This document shows, one piece after another, positions 41,407-52,167 of a stretch of 64,000 bases of DNA. Each line of letters begins with the position of its first letter. Position 1 is the stretch's first letter. The notes under the pieces were generated by a model that was not told where the DNA came from, made no database searches, and saw nothing but the letters and a program-made list of their open reading frames with translations. Both the position numbers and the translations under genes were made by a program. The stretch lies in contig NZ_BJOC01000017.1 in NCBI RefSeq assembly GCF_006540005.1, positions 1-64,000 of the forward strand. The letters are read 5' to 3'. This DNA comes from Halomonas halmophila (GTDB lineage: Bacteria > Pseudomonadota > Gammaproteobacteria > Pseudomonadales > Halomonadaceae).

Positions 41407-42323
41407 CGATCGACCATGGACGGGTAGTGGTGTTGTATGGCGGCGAGTCCGCCGAGCGCGAAGTCTCGCTGAAGAGCGGCGAGGCCGTGGTGGCGGCGCT
41501 GCAGCGTCAGGGCGTGGCGCCCATTGCGTTCGATCCGGCCGAGGGCGGTCTGGCCGGACTGGAGGCGCTGACCCCGGATCGAGTGTTCATTGCCCTGCAT
41601 GGCCGTGGTGGTGAGGACGGCACCATGCAGGGGGCCCTCGAGCTGCTGGGCGTGCCCTATACCGGCAGCGGCGTCCTGGCTTCGGCGTTGGGCATGGACA
41701 AGCAGCGCTCCAAGCTGGTCTGGCAGGCCATGGGACTGCCTACCCCGGAATGCGTGATGCTGTCCGAGCAGGCGGATTGGGACGCCGTCGTCGAACAGCT
41801 GGGGCTGCCGCTGATCGTCAAGCCGGTACACGAGGGCTCGACGCTCGGCATCACCATCGTCGAGAGCGCCGCGGCCTTGGCGGCGGCGTATCGTGATGCG
41901 GTTCGCTACGACGCCCGCGTGATGGCCGAGCGCTTCGTGCGTGGCGCCGAATACACGGTGTCGGTTCTGGGCGACGTAGCCTTGCCGGCGATTCGCGTTG
42001 AAGTTCCCGGCGGCTTCTATGACTATGAAGCCAAGTACCTCTCGGATGAAACCCGCTATCATCTGCCGTGTGGCTTGTCCGAGGACGATGAGCGCAAACT
42101 GGCCGACCTGTGTCTCGAGGCGTTCGCCGCCATCGGCTGCCAGGGCTGGGGACGAGTGGACGTCATGGGCGATGACCAGGGTCGTTTCTGGTTGCTGGAA
42201 GTCAACACCGTGCCGGGCATGACCGACCACAGTCTGGTGCCCCAGGCCGCGGCGCATGCCGGCATTGATTTCGACAGCCTGGTCATGCGGATTCTCGACA
42301 CGGCCGATCGGTGCGACGGATGA
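41403..42323 (+). CDS. ddlB: D-alanine:D-alanine ligase
   Basis: A 306-residue ATP-grasp enzyme making D-Ala-D-Ala. [48 protein letters not shown] and the C-terminal [18 protein letters not shown] are diagnostic. Length matches DdlB. It overlaps murC and ftsQ by four bases each. Confidence 0.97.
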   Translation: MTIDHGRVVVLYGGESAEREVSLKSGEAVVAALQRQGVAPIAFDPAEGGLAGLEALTPDRVFIALHGRGGEDGTMQGALELLGVPYTGSGVLASALGMDKQRSKLVWQAMGLPTPECVMLSEQADWDAVVEQLGLPLIVKPVHEGSTLGITIVESAAALAAAYRDAVRYDARVMAERFVRGAEYTVSVLGDVALPAIRVEVPGGFYDYEAKYLSDETRYHLPCGLSEDDERKLADLCLEAFAAIGCQGWGRVDVMGDDQGRFWLLEVNTVPGMTDHSLVPQAAAHAGIDFDSLVMRILDTADRCDG

Positions 42324-43045
42324 CGCGGCATTCTTCCCTTCTCGGCATACTGCTACTGGCCCTCTTGCTGGGCGCCGCGGGGCGCACGCTGTGGGTGTGG
42401 CTGGATCGTCCCATCGAGCGCGTCTCCATCAGCGGTGACCTGCGCCATGTGAGTCCGGACTATCTACGCAACCAGTTGGCGCCGCTGGTTCGGGGAAAGA
42501 GCTGGTTGTCGGTGGATATCGATGACATGCGCCATAGTGCGCGGGAAATCGGCTGGCTGAAGGAGGTGCGCATCCATCGTGAGTGGCCCGATGCCCTGCG
42601 CTTCGAGCTGGAGGAGCAGCAGCCGGTAGCACGCTGGAATGATGATCGCCTGCTCAATACCCAGGGCGAGCCGTTCAAGCATGGGCCGGTGCCGGCGCCC
42701 GAAGGCCTGCCCGATCTTTCCGGCCCGCCGGAGAGTGGCCCGGAAGTGCTGGCGTATTATGATGACCTTGTGTCGCGCTTCACTGACAGTGGCCTGGGGG
42801 TGAGTCAGCTGCGTCTAGAAGCCAGGGGCGCCTGGCGCTTTCAGCTCGATGACGGCATCTGGGTCATGCTGGGACGCACCCATCGTAATGGTCGCCTGCA
42901 GCGGTTCGAAGCCGCCTGGAGCAGAGAGCTCAACGACTGGGCGTCGCATATTCGCTACATTGACCTGCGATACCCGAACGGTGTCGCGGTTGCCTGGCAC
43001 GGCGAAACCGAACCGGTAGAAGAGGAATCGTCGCAGGAAGGTTGA
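42320..43045 (+). CDS. ftsQ: Cell division protein FtsQ
   Basis: A 241-residue bitopic division protein. Membrane helix about residues 8-28, POTRA domain beginning IERVSISGDLRHVSPDYLRNQL, then the beta domain that recruits FtsB. The ATG at 42320 overlaps the ddl stop; an in-frame GTG nine bases earlier is possible. A 198-base gap follows, unusual in this compact cluster. Confidence 0.94.
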   Translation: MTRHSSLLGILLLALLLGAAGRTLWVWLDRPIERVSISGDLRHVSPDYLRNQLAPLVRGKSWLSVDIDDMRHSAREIGWLKEVRIHREWPDALRFELEEQQPVARWNDDRLLNTQGEPFKHGPVPAPEGLPDLSGPPESGPEVLAYYDDLVSRFTDSGLGVSQLRLEARGAWRFQLDDGIWVMLGRTHRNGRLQRFEAAWSRELNDWASHIRYIDLRYPNGVAVAWHGETEPVEEESSQEG

Positions 43046-43093
43046 GCGGTTTTTTTGAGTGGAGCTTGCGTCTAGCGTAGCCTGTGGGTATTC

Positions 43094-43124
43094 CTTTAAC
43101 GTGAAAATAGCCATATCGTTAAAG
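43094..43124. promoter_or_regulatory. Inverted repeat upstream of ftsA
   Basis: CTTTAACG (43094-43101) and CGTTAAAG (43117-43124) are perfect inverted copies separated by 15 AT-rich bases. They lie 45 bases before a TATAAT box in the ftsQ-ftsA gap. Could be an operator or a hairpin; no known regulator is assigned. Confidence 0.5.
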
Positions 43125-43168
43125 ATTGTTTTTTGCAGATGGGCTGGTGAAACACCGCAAGTTGTTCC

Positions 43169-43174
43169 TATAAT
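43169..43174 (+). promoter_or_regulatory. -10 box of a candidate ftsA-ftsZ promoter
   Basis: A perfect TATAAT in the AT-rich ftsQ-ftsA gap, 70 bases before ftsA. No good -35 at 16-18 bases; the best upstream hexamer is GTGAAA. A dedicated ftsAZ promoter here would fit the gap and the need for extra FtsZ. Confidence 0.45.
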
Positions 43175-43243
43175 TAGCCCAGATTTTTCGCGCTAAACAT
43201 GTACTCACCCTAGCGGGTCAGGCTCGAGGAGAATTCCCGGCTC

Positions 43244-44533
43244 ATGGCAGGTCCTTCCAATGTGTCCAATATGGTAGTCGGGCTGGATATCGGAACATCC
43301 AAGGTCGTGGCGATCGTGGGTCAGCCCACCGACGATGGCGGAATCGAAATTGCCGGTATCGGCTCTCACCCCTCTCGTGGCATGAAGAAGGGGGTGGTAA
43401 TCAATATTGAGTCCACTGTGCAATCCATTCAGCGTGCCGTGGAGGAAGCGGAGCTCATGGCCGGCTGCGATATCCATTCCGTGTATGTCGGTATCGCCGG
43501 GAGCCATATCAGCTCGATGAATTCCGACGGTGTCGTGGCGATCAAGGAGCGCGAAGTCGCCTCCGCCGATATCGACCGCGTCATCGATTCAGCGCGTGCT
43601 CGCGCCATCTCCGAGGGGCAGCGTGTGCTGCATGTGTTGCCCCAGGAGTTTGCCATCGATACCCAGGGCGGCATTCGCGAGCCCCTGGGCATGTCGGGGG
43701 TACGCCTCGAGGCCAGGGTCCACCTGGTCACGGCGGCCCTCAATGCCGTGCAGAACATCGAGAAATGCGTACGTCGCTGTGGGCTCGACGTGGACGCCAT
43801 CATCCTCGAGCAGCTGGCATCGAGTCATGCGGTGCTGACAGAGGATGAACGCGAGCTGGGAGTCTGTGTGGTCGACATCGGTGGCGGTACCACCGATATT
43901 GCCGTGTTCACCGAAGGGGCCATTCGCCACACGGCGGTGATCCCCATCGCCGGTGACCAGGTGACCAACGATATCGCCATGGCGCTGCGCACGCCGACCC
44001 AGCATGCCGAGGAAATCAAGGTCAAGTACGCCTGTGCGCTGACCCAGATGGCCTCCGGTGATGAAATGATCAAGGTGCCGAGCGTCGGCGACCGTGCCGC
44101 TCGTGACCTCTCCAGGCAGTCCCTGGCCGAAGTCGTCGAGCCGCGCTATGAGGAACTTTTTACTCTGGTACGTGACGAACTACGGCGGAGCGGCTATGAA
44201 GACCTGGTCGCCGCCGGTGTCGTGCTGACGGGTGGAACCGCGCGCATGGAAGGCGTCGTTGAACTGGCCGAAGAGATCTTCCACATGCCCGTGCGGATCG
44301 CGTGCCCGCAGAATGTGCGCGGGCTCGCCGATGTGGTACGTAACCCGATTTATTCGACCGGCGTCGGTTTGCTACATTACGCTTTAAACGAGAACCGTCA
44401 GGGCCTCGGCCCGCAAGAGCAGGATGGCGGCCTATCGGCGCAACCGAGACGCAATGACGTCTCCCGGCGTGGACCAGAGGAAGGGACTTCAGCGCTGGTT
44501 AAGCTCAAGAGCTGGTTCAAAGGAAATTTTTGA
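43244..44533 (+). CDS. ftsA: Cell division protein FtsA
   Basis: A 429-residue actin-like ATPase that tethers FtsZ to the membrane. [15 protein letters not shown] (phosphate 1), [14 protein letters not shown] (phosphate 2) and [11 protein letters not shown] (adenosine) are present. The C-terminal amphipathic helix [12 protein letters not shown] is the membrane-targeting sequence. AGGAGAATTC precedes the start. ftsZ follows after 34 bases. Confidence 0.97.
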   Translation: MAGPSNVSNMVVGLDIGTSKVVAIVGQPTDDGGIEIAGIGSHPSRGMKKGVVINIESTVQSIQRAVEEAELMAGCDIHSVYVGIAGSHISSMNSDGVVAIKEREVASADIDRVIDSARARAISEGQRVLHVLPQEFAIDTQGGIREPLGMSGVRLEARVHLVTAALNAVQNIEKCVRRCGLDVDAIILEQLASSHAVLTEDERELGVCVVDIGGGTTDIAVFTEGAIRHTAVIPIAGDQVTNDIAMALRTPTQHAEEIKVKYACALTQMASGDEMIKVPSVGDRAARDLSRQSLAEVVEPRYEELFTLVRDELRRSGYEDLVAAGVVLTGGTARMEGVVELAEEIFHMPVRIACPQNVRGLADVVRNPIYSTGVGLLHYALNENRQGLGPQEQDGGLSAQPRRNDVSRRGPEEGTSALVKLKSWFKGNF

Positions 44534-44567
44534 CAGGGCCGCTCCAGCGGTCCAGGAGACGGGGCAA

Positions 44568-45767
44568 ATGTTCGAACTTGTCGATAGCGCACCTTCTAGT
44601 AGTGCGGTTATCAAGGTAGTCGGTGTCGGTGGCGGCGGTGGTAACGCTGTCAACCACATGGTCGAGAGCAGCATCGAGGGCGTCGAGTTCATCTGCGCCA
44701 ATACCGATGCGCAGGCGCTCAAGAGCGTCTCGGCCAAGACTGTCCTTCAGTTGGGTAGCGAAATCACCAAGGGACTGGGGGCTGGCGCCAACCCGGAAGT
44801 CGGTCGCAATGCGGCCATGGAAGATCGCGAACGCATCGCCGAGCTGCTGAGTGGTGCCGACATGGTCTTCATCACCGCCGGCATGGGTGGTGGTACCGGT
44901 ACCGGTGGCGCGCCCGTCGTGGCACAGGTAGCCAAGGAGCTGGGCATCCTGACCGTGGCCGTGGTCACGCGACCCTTCCCCTTCGAGGGGCCCAAGCGGA
45001 TGCGTGCCGCGGAAGAGGGCATGAAGGAGCTTTCCGAGCATGTCGACTCGCTGATTACCATCCCCAACGAGAAACTGCTTTCGGTGCTCGGCAAGAGCGC
45101 CAGCCTGCTGTCGGCCTTCAGCGCGGCCAATGATGTGCTGCTGGGAGCCGTTCAGGGTATCGCCGAACTGATCACCAGCCCGGGCATCATCAACGTCGAC
45201 TTTGCCGACGTACGCACCGTGATGTCGGAGATGGGCATGGCGATGATGGGAACCGGCGGGGCGACCGGCGAGAGTCGGGCCCGCGAAGCGGCCGAGAAGG
45301 CGATTCGCAGTCCATTGCTCGAGGATATCGATCTGCATGGTGCGCGCGGCATCCTGGTCAACATCACGGCTGGCCCGGATCTGTCCATCGGCGAGTTCAA
45401 CGACGTGGGTGCCACCGTTCAGGAGTTCGCCTCCCAGGACGCCACCATCGTCGTCGGTACCTCGATCGACATGGAGATGAGCGACGAGTTGCGCGTGACC
45501 GTCGTGGCCGCCGGCCTGGATGGTCAGCGTCAGGCGCCTTCGGCGACCACGACCAGCCGCGAGAAGCCGACGGCACGTCGCAACGATGCGGCCGCCATTC
45601 GTCAGCAGGCCGCCGCCAGCCGCTCCCAGGGTCAGCAGGGTCGCACGGCCGCCGCGTCCAAGCCCGAGCCCCAGGAGCCGCAGCGCGCGCAGCCGGACAA
45701 CCGCAAGTCCCAGGAGCTCGATGACTATCTCGATATCCCGGCCTTCTTGCGTCGTCAGGCTGATTGA
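44568..45767 (+). CDS. ftsZ: Cell division tubulin homologue FtsZ
   Basis: A 399-residue GTPase that forms the Z ring. The tubulin signature [16 protein letters not shown]7 loop region [11 protein letters not shown] and a charged, Gln/Arg-rich linker (about 320-380) are visible. The conserved C-terminal peptide [15 protein letters not shown] binds FtsA, ZipA and other partners. Last gene of the division cluster. Confidence 0.98.
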   Translation: MFELVDSAPSSSAVIKVVGVGGGGGNAVNHMVESSIEGVEFICANTDAQALKSVSAKTVLQLGSEITKGLGAGANPEVGRNAAMEDRERIAELLSGADMVFITAGMGGGTGTGGAPVVAQVAKELGILTVAVVTRPFPFEGPKRMRAAEEGMKELSEHVDSLITIPNEKLLSVLGKSASLLSAFSAANDVLLGAVQGIAELITSPGIINVDFADVRTVMSEMGMAMMGTGGATGESRAREAAEKAIRSPLLEDIDLHGARGILVNITAGPDLSIGEFNDVGATVQEFASQDATIVVGTSIDMEMSDELRVTVVAAGLDGQRQAPSATTTSREKPTARRNDAAAIRQQAAASRSQGQQGRTAAASKPEPQEPQRAQPDNRKSQELDDYLDIPAFLRRQAD

Positions 45768-45809
45768 TCCGCACAATGCCGATGATAGGCAGTGGTTGAG
45801 GTGATATTT

Positions 45810-45838
45810 TTGTTAAAACGCTCGTTCGGTGCTATAGT
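45810..45838 (+). promoter_or_regulatory. Promoter of lpxC
   Basis: -35 TTGTTA (45810-45815), exactly 17 bases, -10 TATAGT (45833-45838), 40 bases before the lpxC start. A separate promoter for lpxC downstream of ftsZ is known in E. coli. Confidence 0.8.
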
Positions 45839-45878
45839 GAACGGTGTTTGATAATCAACGACTGCCTGGCGAACGCCC

Positions 45879-46790
45879 ATGATCCGACAACGAACGCTCA
45901 AGAATGTCATTCGCGCCACCGGCGTCGGCCTGCATTCGGGTAAAAAGGTCTATCTGACCCTGCGCCCGGCACCCGTCGACACCGGCATCATTTTTGTGCG
46001 CACCGACCTGGAGCCGGAAGTCCAGATTCCGGCGCGTGCCGAAAACGTCACCGACACCACCCTGTGTACTGCCCTGTCTCGCGATGGTGTCAAGGTGGCC
46101 ACTGTCGAGCACTTGATGTCGGCCCTGGCCGGACTGGGCATCGACAATGCCTATGTCGATGTCAGTGCCCCCGAAGTCCCGATCATGGACGGCAGTGCCG
46201 GGCCTTTCGTGTTCCTCATTCAGTCGGCCGGCATTGCCGAGCAGCAGGCGCCCAAGCAGTTCATCCGCATCAAGCGCGAGGTCGTGGTGCGTGACGGTGA
46301 CAAGGAAGCCATCTTCCTCCCGCACCAGGGGTTCAAGGTATCCTTCGCCATCGACTTCGAGCATCCGGTCTTCGAGGATCAAAAGCAGACGGCATCGGTC
46401 GATTTCTCGACCACCTCCTTCGTCAAGGAAGTCTCGCGCGCCAGAACCTTCGGCTTCATGCGTGACCTGGAGTACCTGCGTTCGAACAACCTGGCACTGG
46501 GCGGCAGCCTGGACAATGCCATCGTGGTCGATGACTACCGCATCGTGAACGAAGGCGGGCTCCGCTATAATGATGAATTCGTCAAGCACAAGGTGCTGGA
46601 TGCCATCGGCGATCTCTACCAGCTGGGGCACAGCCTGATCGGCGAGTTCCGCGGGGTAAAATCCGGGCATGCCCTCAACAACCAGCTGTGCCGCGCCCTG
46701 ATCGACAACCCCCAGGCCTGGGAGCTGGTGACCTTCGAGGATGAGGCGCAAGCGGCGCCGATCTCCTATGCCGCCCCGGCCATGGCCTGA
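45879..46790 (+). CDS. lpxC: UDP-3-O-acyl-GlcNAc deacetylase LpxC
   Basis: A 303-residue zinc deacetylase, committed step of lipid A synthesis. [19 protein letters not shown] contains a zinc-ligand His; [14 protein letters not shown] and HSLIGEF carry further ligands and catalytic residues. The C-terminal region ends [21 protein letters not shown] in place of the E. coli tail that FtsH recognises, so degradation control may differ. Repeat and terminator follow. Confidence 0.97.
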   Translation: MIRQRTLKNVIRATGVGLHSGKKVYLTLRPAPVDTGIIFVRTDLEPEVQIPARAENVTDTTLCTALSRDGVKVATVEHLMSALAGLGIDNAYVDVSAPEVPIMDGSAGPFVFLIQSAGIAEQQAPKQFIRIKREVVVRDGDKEAIFLPHQGFKVSFAIDFEHPVFEDQKQTASVDFSTTSFVKEVSRARTFGFMRDLEYLRSNNLALGGSLDNAIVVDDYRIVNEGGLRYNDEFVKHKVLDAIGDLYQLGHSLIGEFRGVKSGHALNNQLCRALIDNPQAWELVTFEDEAQAAPISYAAPAMA

Positions 46791-46791
46791 A

Positions 46792-46827
46792 CCCGGCTGC
46801 GCCGGGAGCTGTGAGCCATAAGCTTTA
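46792..46827 (+). repeat. GC hairpin plus heptad array after lpxC
   Basis: One base after the lpxC stop, CCCGGC-TGC-GCCGGG (46792-46806) is joined directly to the 7-base units AGCTGTG, AGCCATA and AGCTTTA (46807-46827). Same composite as 19172-19214 after zapE. Confidence 0.85.
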
Positions 46828-46828
46828 A

Positions 46829-46862
46829 GAAGAAGGCCCGCCATTTCTGGCGGGCCTTCTTC
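46829..46862. terminator. Terminator between lpxC and dciA
   Basis: GAAGAAGGCCCGCC (46829-46842) pairs perfectly with GGCGGGCCTTCTTC (46849-46862) around ATTTCT. Strong 14-base stem between convergent genes; T tract is weak. Confidence 0.75.
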
Positions 46863-46894
46863 AGATTGTAGGGTACGGAATCAATGGCAGGCTG

Positions 46895-46943
46895 CCTCAC
46901 GCCTCACGCCTCACGCCTCACGCCTCACGCCTCACGCCTCACG
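46895..46943 (-). repeat. Heptad array overlapping the dciA stop codon
   Basis: Seven perfect units CCTCACG on the plus strand (CGTGAGG on the minus). The dciA stop codon (46939-46941) is formed by the first unit. The array points away from dciA and faces the one after lpxC across the terminator. Confidence 0.92.
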
Positions 46944-47400
46944 GCTTGCGCTCGGCGTGGGAGGCGAGGCGTTCCAGCGCCTGCCTGAGGCGCGGGTTGT
47001 CGACCTCTTCGGCGCAACTGGAGATTTCGTCGGCGGCGCTGGCGGGCAGCTGGCGTGTCTGGCGCAGCGGCGCCTTGGGCGGGCGCACCGGGCGTACCTT
47101 GAGATCGAAGCCGGTCACCGCCTCGAAGCCCTGCAGTTCGTGAAGGCGTTTCAACAAGCGGGGCTGCTCGTAACGCAGGCGGGTCAGCCAGGCGGCACTA
47201 TCGGTGATCAGCGTCAGGCGGCCGTTCTCGAAGCCGCCGACGAACAGGTGCTCGCCCAGTTCGCCGGATAACTGGTTTCTCAGGTGCTCCTGGGCCTGCT
47301 CGATGAGTCGTGCGGTGCGCATCAGCGTGCCCAGCTCACCTTTCCCTTCCAGGAGCCTCGACATGGGCTGGGCTCGGAACCGCTTAACCTTTATACTCAT
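46939..47400 (-). CDS. dciA: DciA-type DUF721 protein, replicative helicase loader
   Basis: A 153-residue DUF721 protein. Such proteins are the ancestral loader of DnaB in bacteria without DnaC/DnaI. The conserved core is EHLRNQLSGELGEHLFVGGFENGRLTLI followed by AAWLTRLRYEQPRLLKRL (single-stranded-DNA/KH-like domain), with a basic, disordered C-terminal part. The start is set at MSIKVKRFRAQ. Gene order lpxC-dciA-secA matches Pseudomonas. Confidence 0.85.
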   Translation of the reverse strand: MSIKVKRFRAQPMSRLLEGKGELGTLMRTARLIEQAQEHLRNQLSGELGEHLFVGGFENGRLTLITDSAAWLTRLRYEQPRLLKRLHELQGFEAVTGFDLKVRPVRPPKAPLRQTRQLPASAADEISSCAEEVDNPRLRQALERLASHAERKP

Positions 47401-47509
47401 CAGCTTGATTCTCGGGACAAACCCTGTACGGGGTGGATGATCGCCGCGCCGCTTGTCGGCGCTCAATTGACAGGCCTGAGCCTAGCACGCACGGGAGTTC
47501 CTCGACAGC

Positions 47510-47875
47510 ATGGCGACGCTTGGAGTCGATAGCCAGAGCCCAACAGTGTCATCGCGGCGTTCGCGCGGGGCGCCGGCGCGATGGTGGCTGGCCGGCCTGC
47601 TGGTGGGCTGCCTGCTTCCCGCCGGGCTGGCCCAGGCAGAATGGCGGTCTGTCGAGCGCGTCGTGCAGATGTGCATCCTGGCGCCGGCACTGATACGGGC
47701 CAGTTCCCAACTTCAGGCGCGGCGTCGCTCGCGTTGCCGCTGGCCATCCCGGCAGCTGAAACGCCGCCGCGACACCGCGCGGCCCTTGCCGACAAGACGC
47801 TGTCTGCCGCTGCGTGCCGTGGCGGCGCATGATGTCCTGACCCGGCGTGGCCCACCAGCACTGTCACCTTCCTGA
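47510..47875 (+). CDS. SecM-like secretory leader peptide upstream of secA (candidate arrest sensor)
   Basis: A 121-residue ORF in the position of E. coli secM. Seen: a basic N region (SSRRSRGAPAR), a hydrophobic core WWLAGLLVGCLLPAGLAQA (about 25-43) ending in a good signal-peptidase site, an Arg-rich middle, and Arg112-Arg113-Gly-Pro-Pro116 followed by only five residues (ALSPS) and the stop. E. coli SecM ends RAGP-QRLT in the same arrangement; RGxP and RxPP motifs are known from other arrest peptides. The last codons (CTGTCAC, 47861-47867) can pair with GTGACAG at the secA ribosome binding region. I infer export-dependent arrest controlling secA. The body has no clear homology to SecM that I can see, and a minus-strand frame covers the same bases, so expression needs proof. 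Confidence 0.6.
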   Translation: MATLGVDSQSPTVSSRRSRGAPARWWLAGLLVGCLLPAGLAQAEWRSVERVVQMCILAPALIRASSQLQARRRSRCRWPSRQLKRRRDTARPLPTRRCLPLRAVAAHDVLTRRGPPALSPS

Positions 47876-47930
47876 GTGATTCAGCGGTCGCCCCCGAACG
47901 GCGGCCGAATGCCATATGTTGTGACAGGAC
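47861..47930 (+). promoter_or_regulatory. Possible RNA hairpin masking the secA ribosome binding site
   Basis: CTGTCAC (47861-47867), inside the last codons of the upstream ORF, is the exact complement of GTGACAG (47921-47927), which overlaps the AGGAC ribosome binding site of secA (start 47936). A second upstream segment GTCCTG (47834-47839) complements CAGGAC (47925-47930). A ribosome paused at the Pro-Pro codons (47852-47857) would cover the first segment and free the site. Confidence 0.45.
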
Positions 47931-47935
47931 CCTTC

Positions 47936-50662
<2,727 letters not shown>

Positions 50663-50667
50663 CTTTC

Positions 50668-50730
50668 GCGAGAGGCGAGAGGCGAGAGGCGAGAGGCGAG
50701 AGGCGAGAGGCGAGAGGCGAGAGGCGAGAT
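50668..50730 (+). repeat. GCGAGAG heptad array after secA
   Basis: Eight perfect GCGAGAG units plus a ninth with one change, beginning five bases after the secA stop. Followed by a 13-base spacer and the CTCGAAG array. Confidence 0.95.
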
Positions 50731-50743
50731 ACCATTGTCGACA

Positions 50744-50820
50744 CTCGAAGCTCGAAGCTCGAAGCTCGAAGCTCGAAGCCCGTAGCTCGCAACTCGAAGC
50801 CCGTAGCTCGCAACGCGCAG
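50744..50820 (-). repeat. CTCGAAG heptad array with 21-base higher-order repeat
   Basis: Eleven 7-base units: five CTCGAAG, then CCCGTAG, CTCGCAA, CTCGAAG, CCCGTAG, CTCGCAA, CGCGCAG. The block CTCGAAG-CCCGTAG-CTCGCAA occurs twice in tandem (50772-50792 and 50793-50813). It ends 27 bases before argJ. Confidence 0.93.
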
Positions 50821-50847
50821 CTGACCAGAACATGAGGAGGCCTGAGC

Positions 50848-52077
50848 ATGGCAGTGGGGGAGGCGTATTTCCCGGACATGCCCCGTATCGAGGGGCTTCG
50901 GCTCGGCACGGCGATGTCGGGCATCAAGACCGCCAACCGGCGGGACCTGGTGGTAATCGAGGTTCCCGAAGGCGGCGCGGTGGCCGGCACCTTCACGCAG
51001 AATGCCTTCTGCGCGGCGCCGGTGACGGTCGCCAGGGAGCATCTGCAGGCATGTGCCACCCGGGGTAGCGCGCCGCGCTACCTGGTGATCAACACCGGTA
51101 ACGCCAATGCCGGCACAGGCGATGTCGGGATGCGCGATGCCCGCGCCACCTGTGCCGAGCTGGCCGGCCTGGTGGACGTCGATGAGACCTCGGTGTTGCC
51201 GTTTTCCACCGGTGTGATCGGCGAAGCTCTGCCCATGGGCCGCCTGCTGGCCGGTCTGCCCGAGGCACTGCGTGGCCTGGACGATGGCCCCCGGGGCTGG
51301 CAGGCGGCCGGCGAAGGTATCCTGACCACTGACACCCGGGCCAAGGGGGCCAGCGTGACGCTGCCGATGGGCGACGAAACGGTCACCATCAATGGCATCA
51401 GCAAGGGCTCGGGAATGATCAAGCCGAACATGGCTACCATGCTCGGCTTCGTGGCCACGGACGCCGATATTGCGCCGGCGGTACTCGACGAGGTGCTGCG
51501 CGAGGCCGCGGACCACTCGTTCAACTGCATTACCGTGGATGGTGATACCTCCACCAATGATGCCTGCATGCTGATTGCCACGGGACGTGGCGCGGCAGTC
51601 CGCGATACACAGCGTCTGGCTGTCTTCCGCGAGGGATTGCAGCGCGTCATGAACGAACTTGCCCAGGCCATCGTGCGGGATGGCGAAGGCGCGACCAAGT
51701 TCGTCACGCTGCAGGTGGACGGCGCCGTTAGCCGTGACGAAGCACTGGATGTAGCCTTCACGGTGGCGCATTCGCCGCTGGTCAAGACGGCCCTGGCGGC
51801 CAGCGACGCCAACTGGGGTCGCATTCTCGCCGCCGTGGGCCGTGCTCCGGTGGCAGACTTCGATGTCTCGCGGGTGACCATCGACCTGGGCAGTGTCCGA
51901 CTGGTCGAGCAGGGCGGGCGTGCGCCGGGTTACACCGAGGAAGCCGGCAGTGAGGTGATGGCCCAGGAAGAGGTCGGGATCCGTATCGACCTGGCTCGCG
52001 GTCAGCGCGGGGCCACTGTGTGGACCACGGACCTGACTCGCGAGTACGTCGCCATCAACGCCGACTATCGCACCTGA
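50848..52077 (+). CDS. argJ: Bifunctional ornithine acetyltransferase/N-acetylglutamate synthase ArgJ
   Basis: A 409-residue enzyme of the cyclic arginine pathway. It transfers acetyl from N-acetylornithine to glutamate. The precursor self-cleaves before the nucleophile Thr in KPNMATMLGFV; GSGMIKPNMATML is the diagnostic block. GVIGEALPMGRL lies near residue 120. AGGAGG precedes the start. As in Pseudomonas, it lies between secA and a Nudix-ThiE gene. Confidence 0.96.
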   Translation: MAVGEAYFPDMPRIEGLRLGTAMSGIKTANRRDLVVIEVPEGGAVAGTFTQNAFCAAPVTVAREHLQACATRGSAPRYLVINTGNANAGTGDVGMRDARATCAELAGLVDVDETSVLPFSTGVIGEALPMGRLLAGLPEALRGLDDGPRGWQAAGEGILTTDTRAKGASVTLPMGDETVTINGISKGSGMIKPNMATMLGFVATDADIAPAVLDEVLREAADHSFNCITVDGDTSTNDACMLIATGRGAAVRDTQRLAVFREGLQRVMNELAQAIVRDGEGATKFVTLQVDGAVSRDEALDVAFTVAHSPLVKTALAASDANWGRILAAVGRAPVADFDVSRVTIDLGSVRLVEQGGRAPGYTEEAGSEVMAQEEVGIRIDLARGQRGATVWTTDLTREYVAINADYRT

Positions 52078-52167
52078 GTGACCCGGGCGCATGCACGCCG
52101 GGCCGGCTGATAGTCGAAAGCCCCATAGCAATCCCCACCGAGCCAGGTGGCAACGTTGGATAGGTGA

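Noticed and set aside
47467..47472. Perfect TTGACA upstream of the secM-like ORF as a promoter
   Set aside because: No acceptable -10 at 16-19 bases downstream on the plus strand.
47463..47915. 150-codon minus-strand frame covering the secM-like ORF
   Set aside because: Arg/Ala/Pro-rich with no signal or domain; the plus-strand frame has a signal peptide and conserved context. Not fully excluded.
50668..50820. Possible CRISPR array
   Set aside because: Units are 7 bases with no unique spacers and no cas genes near.
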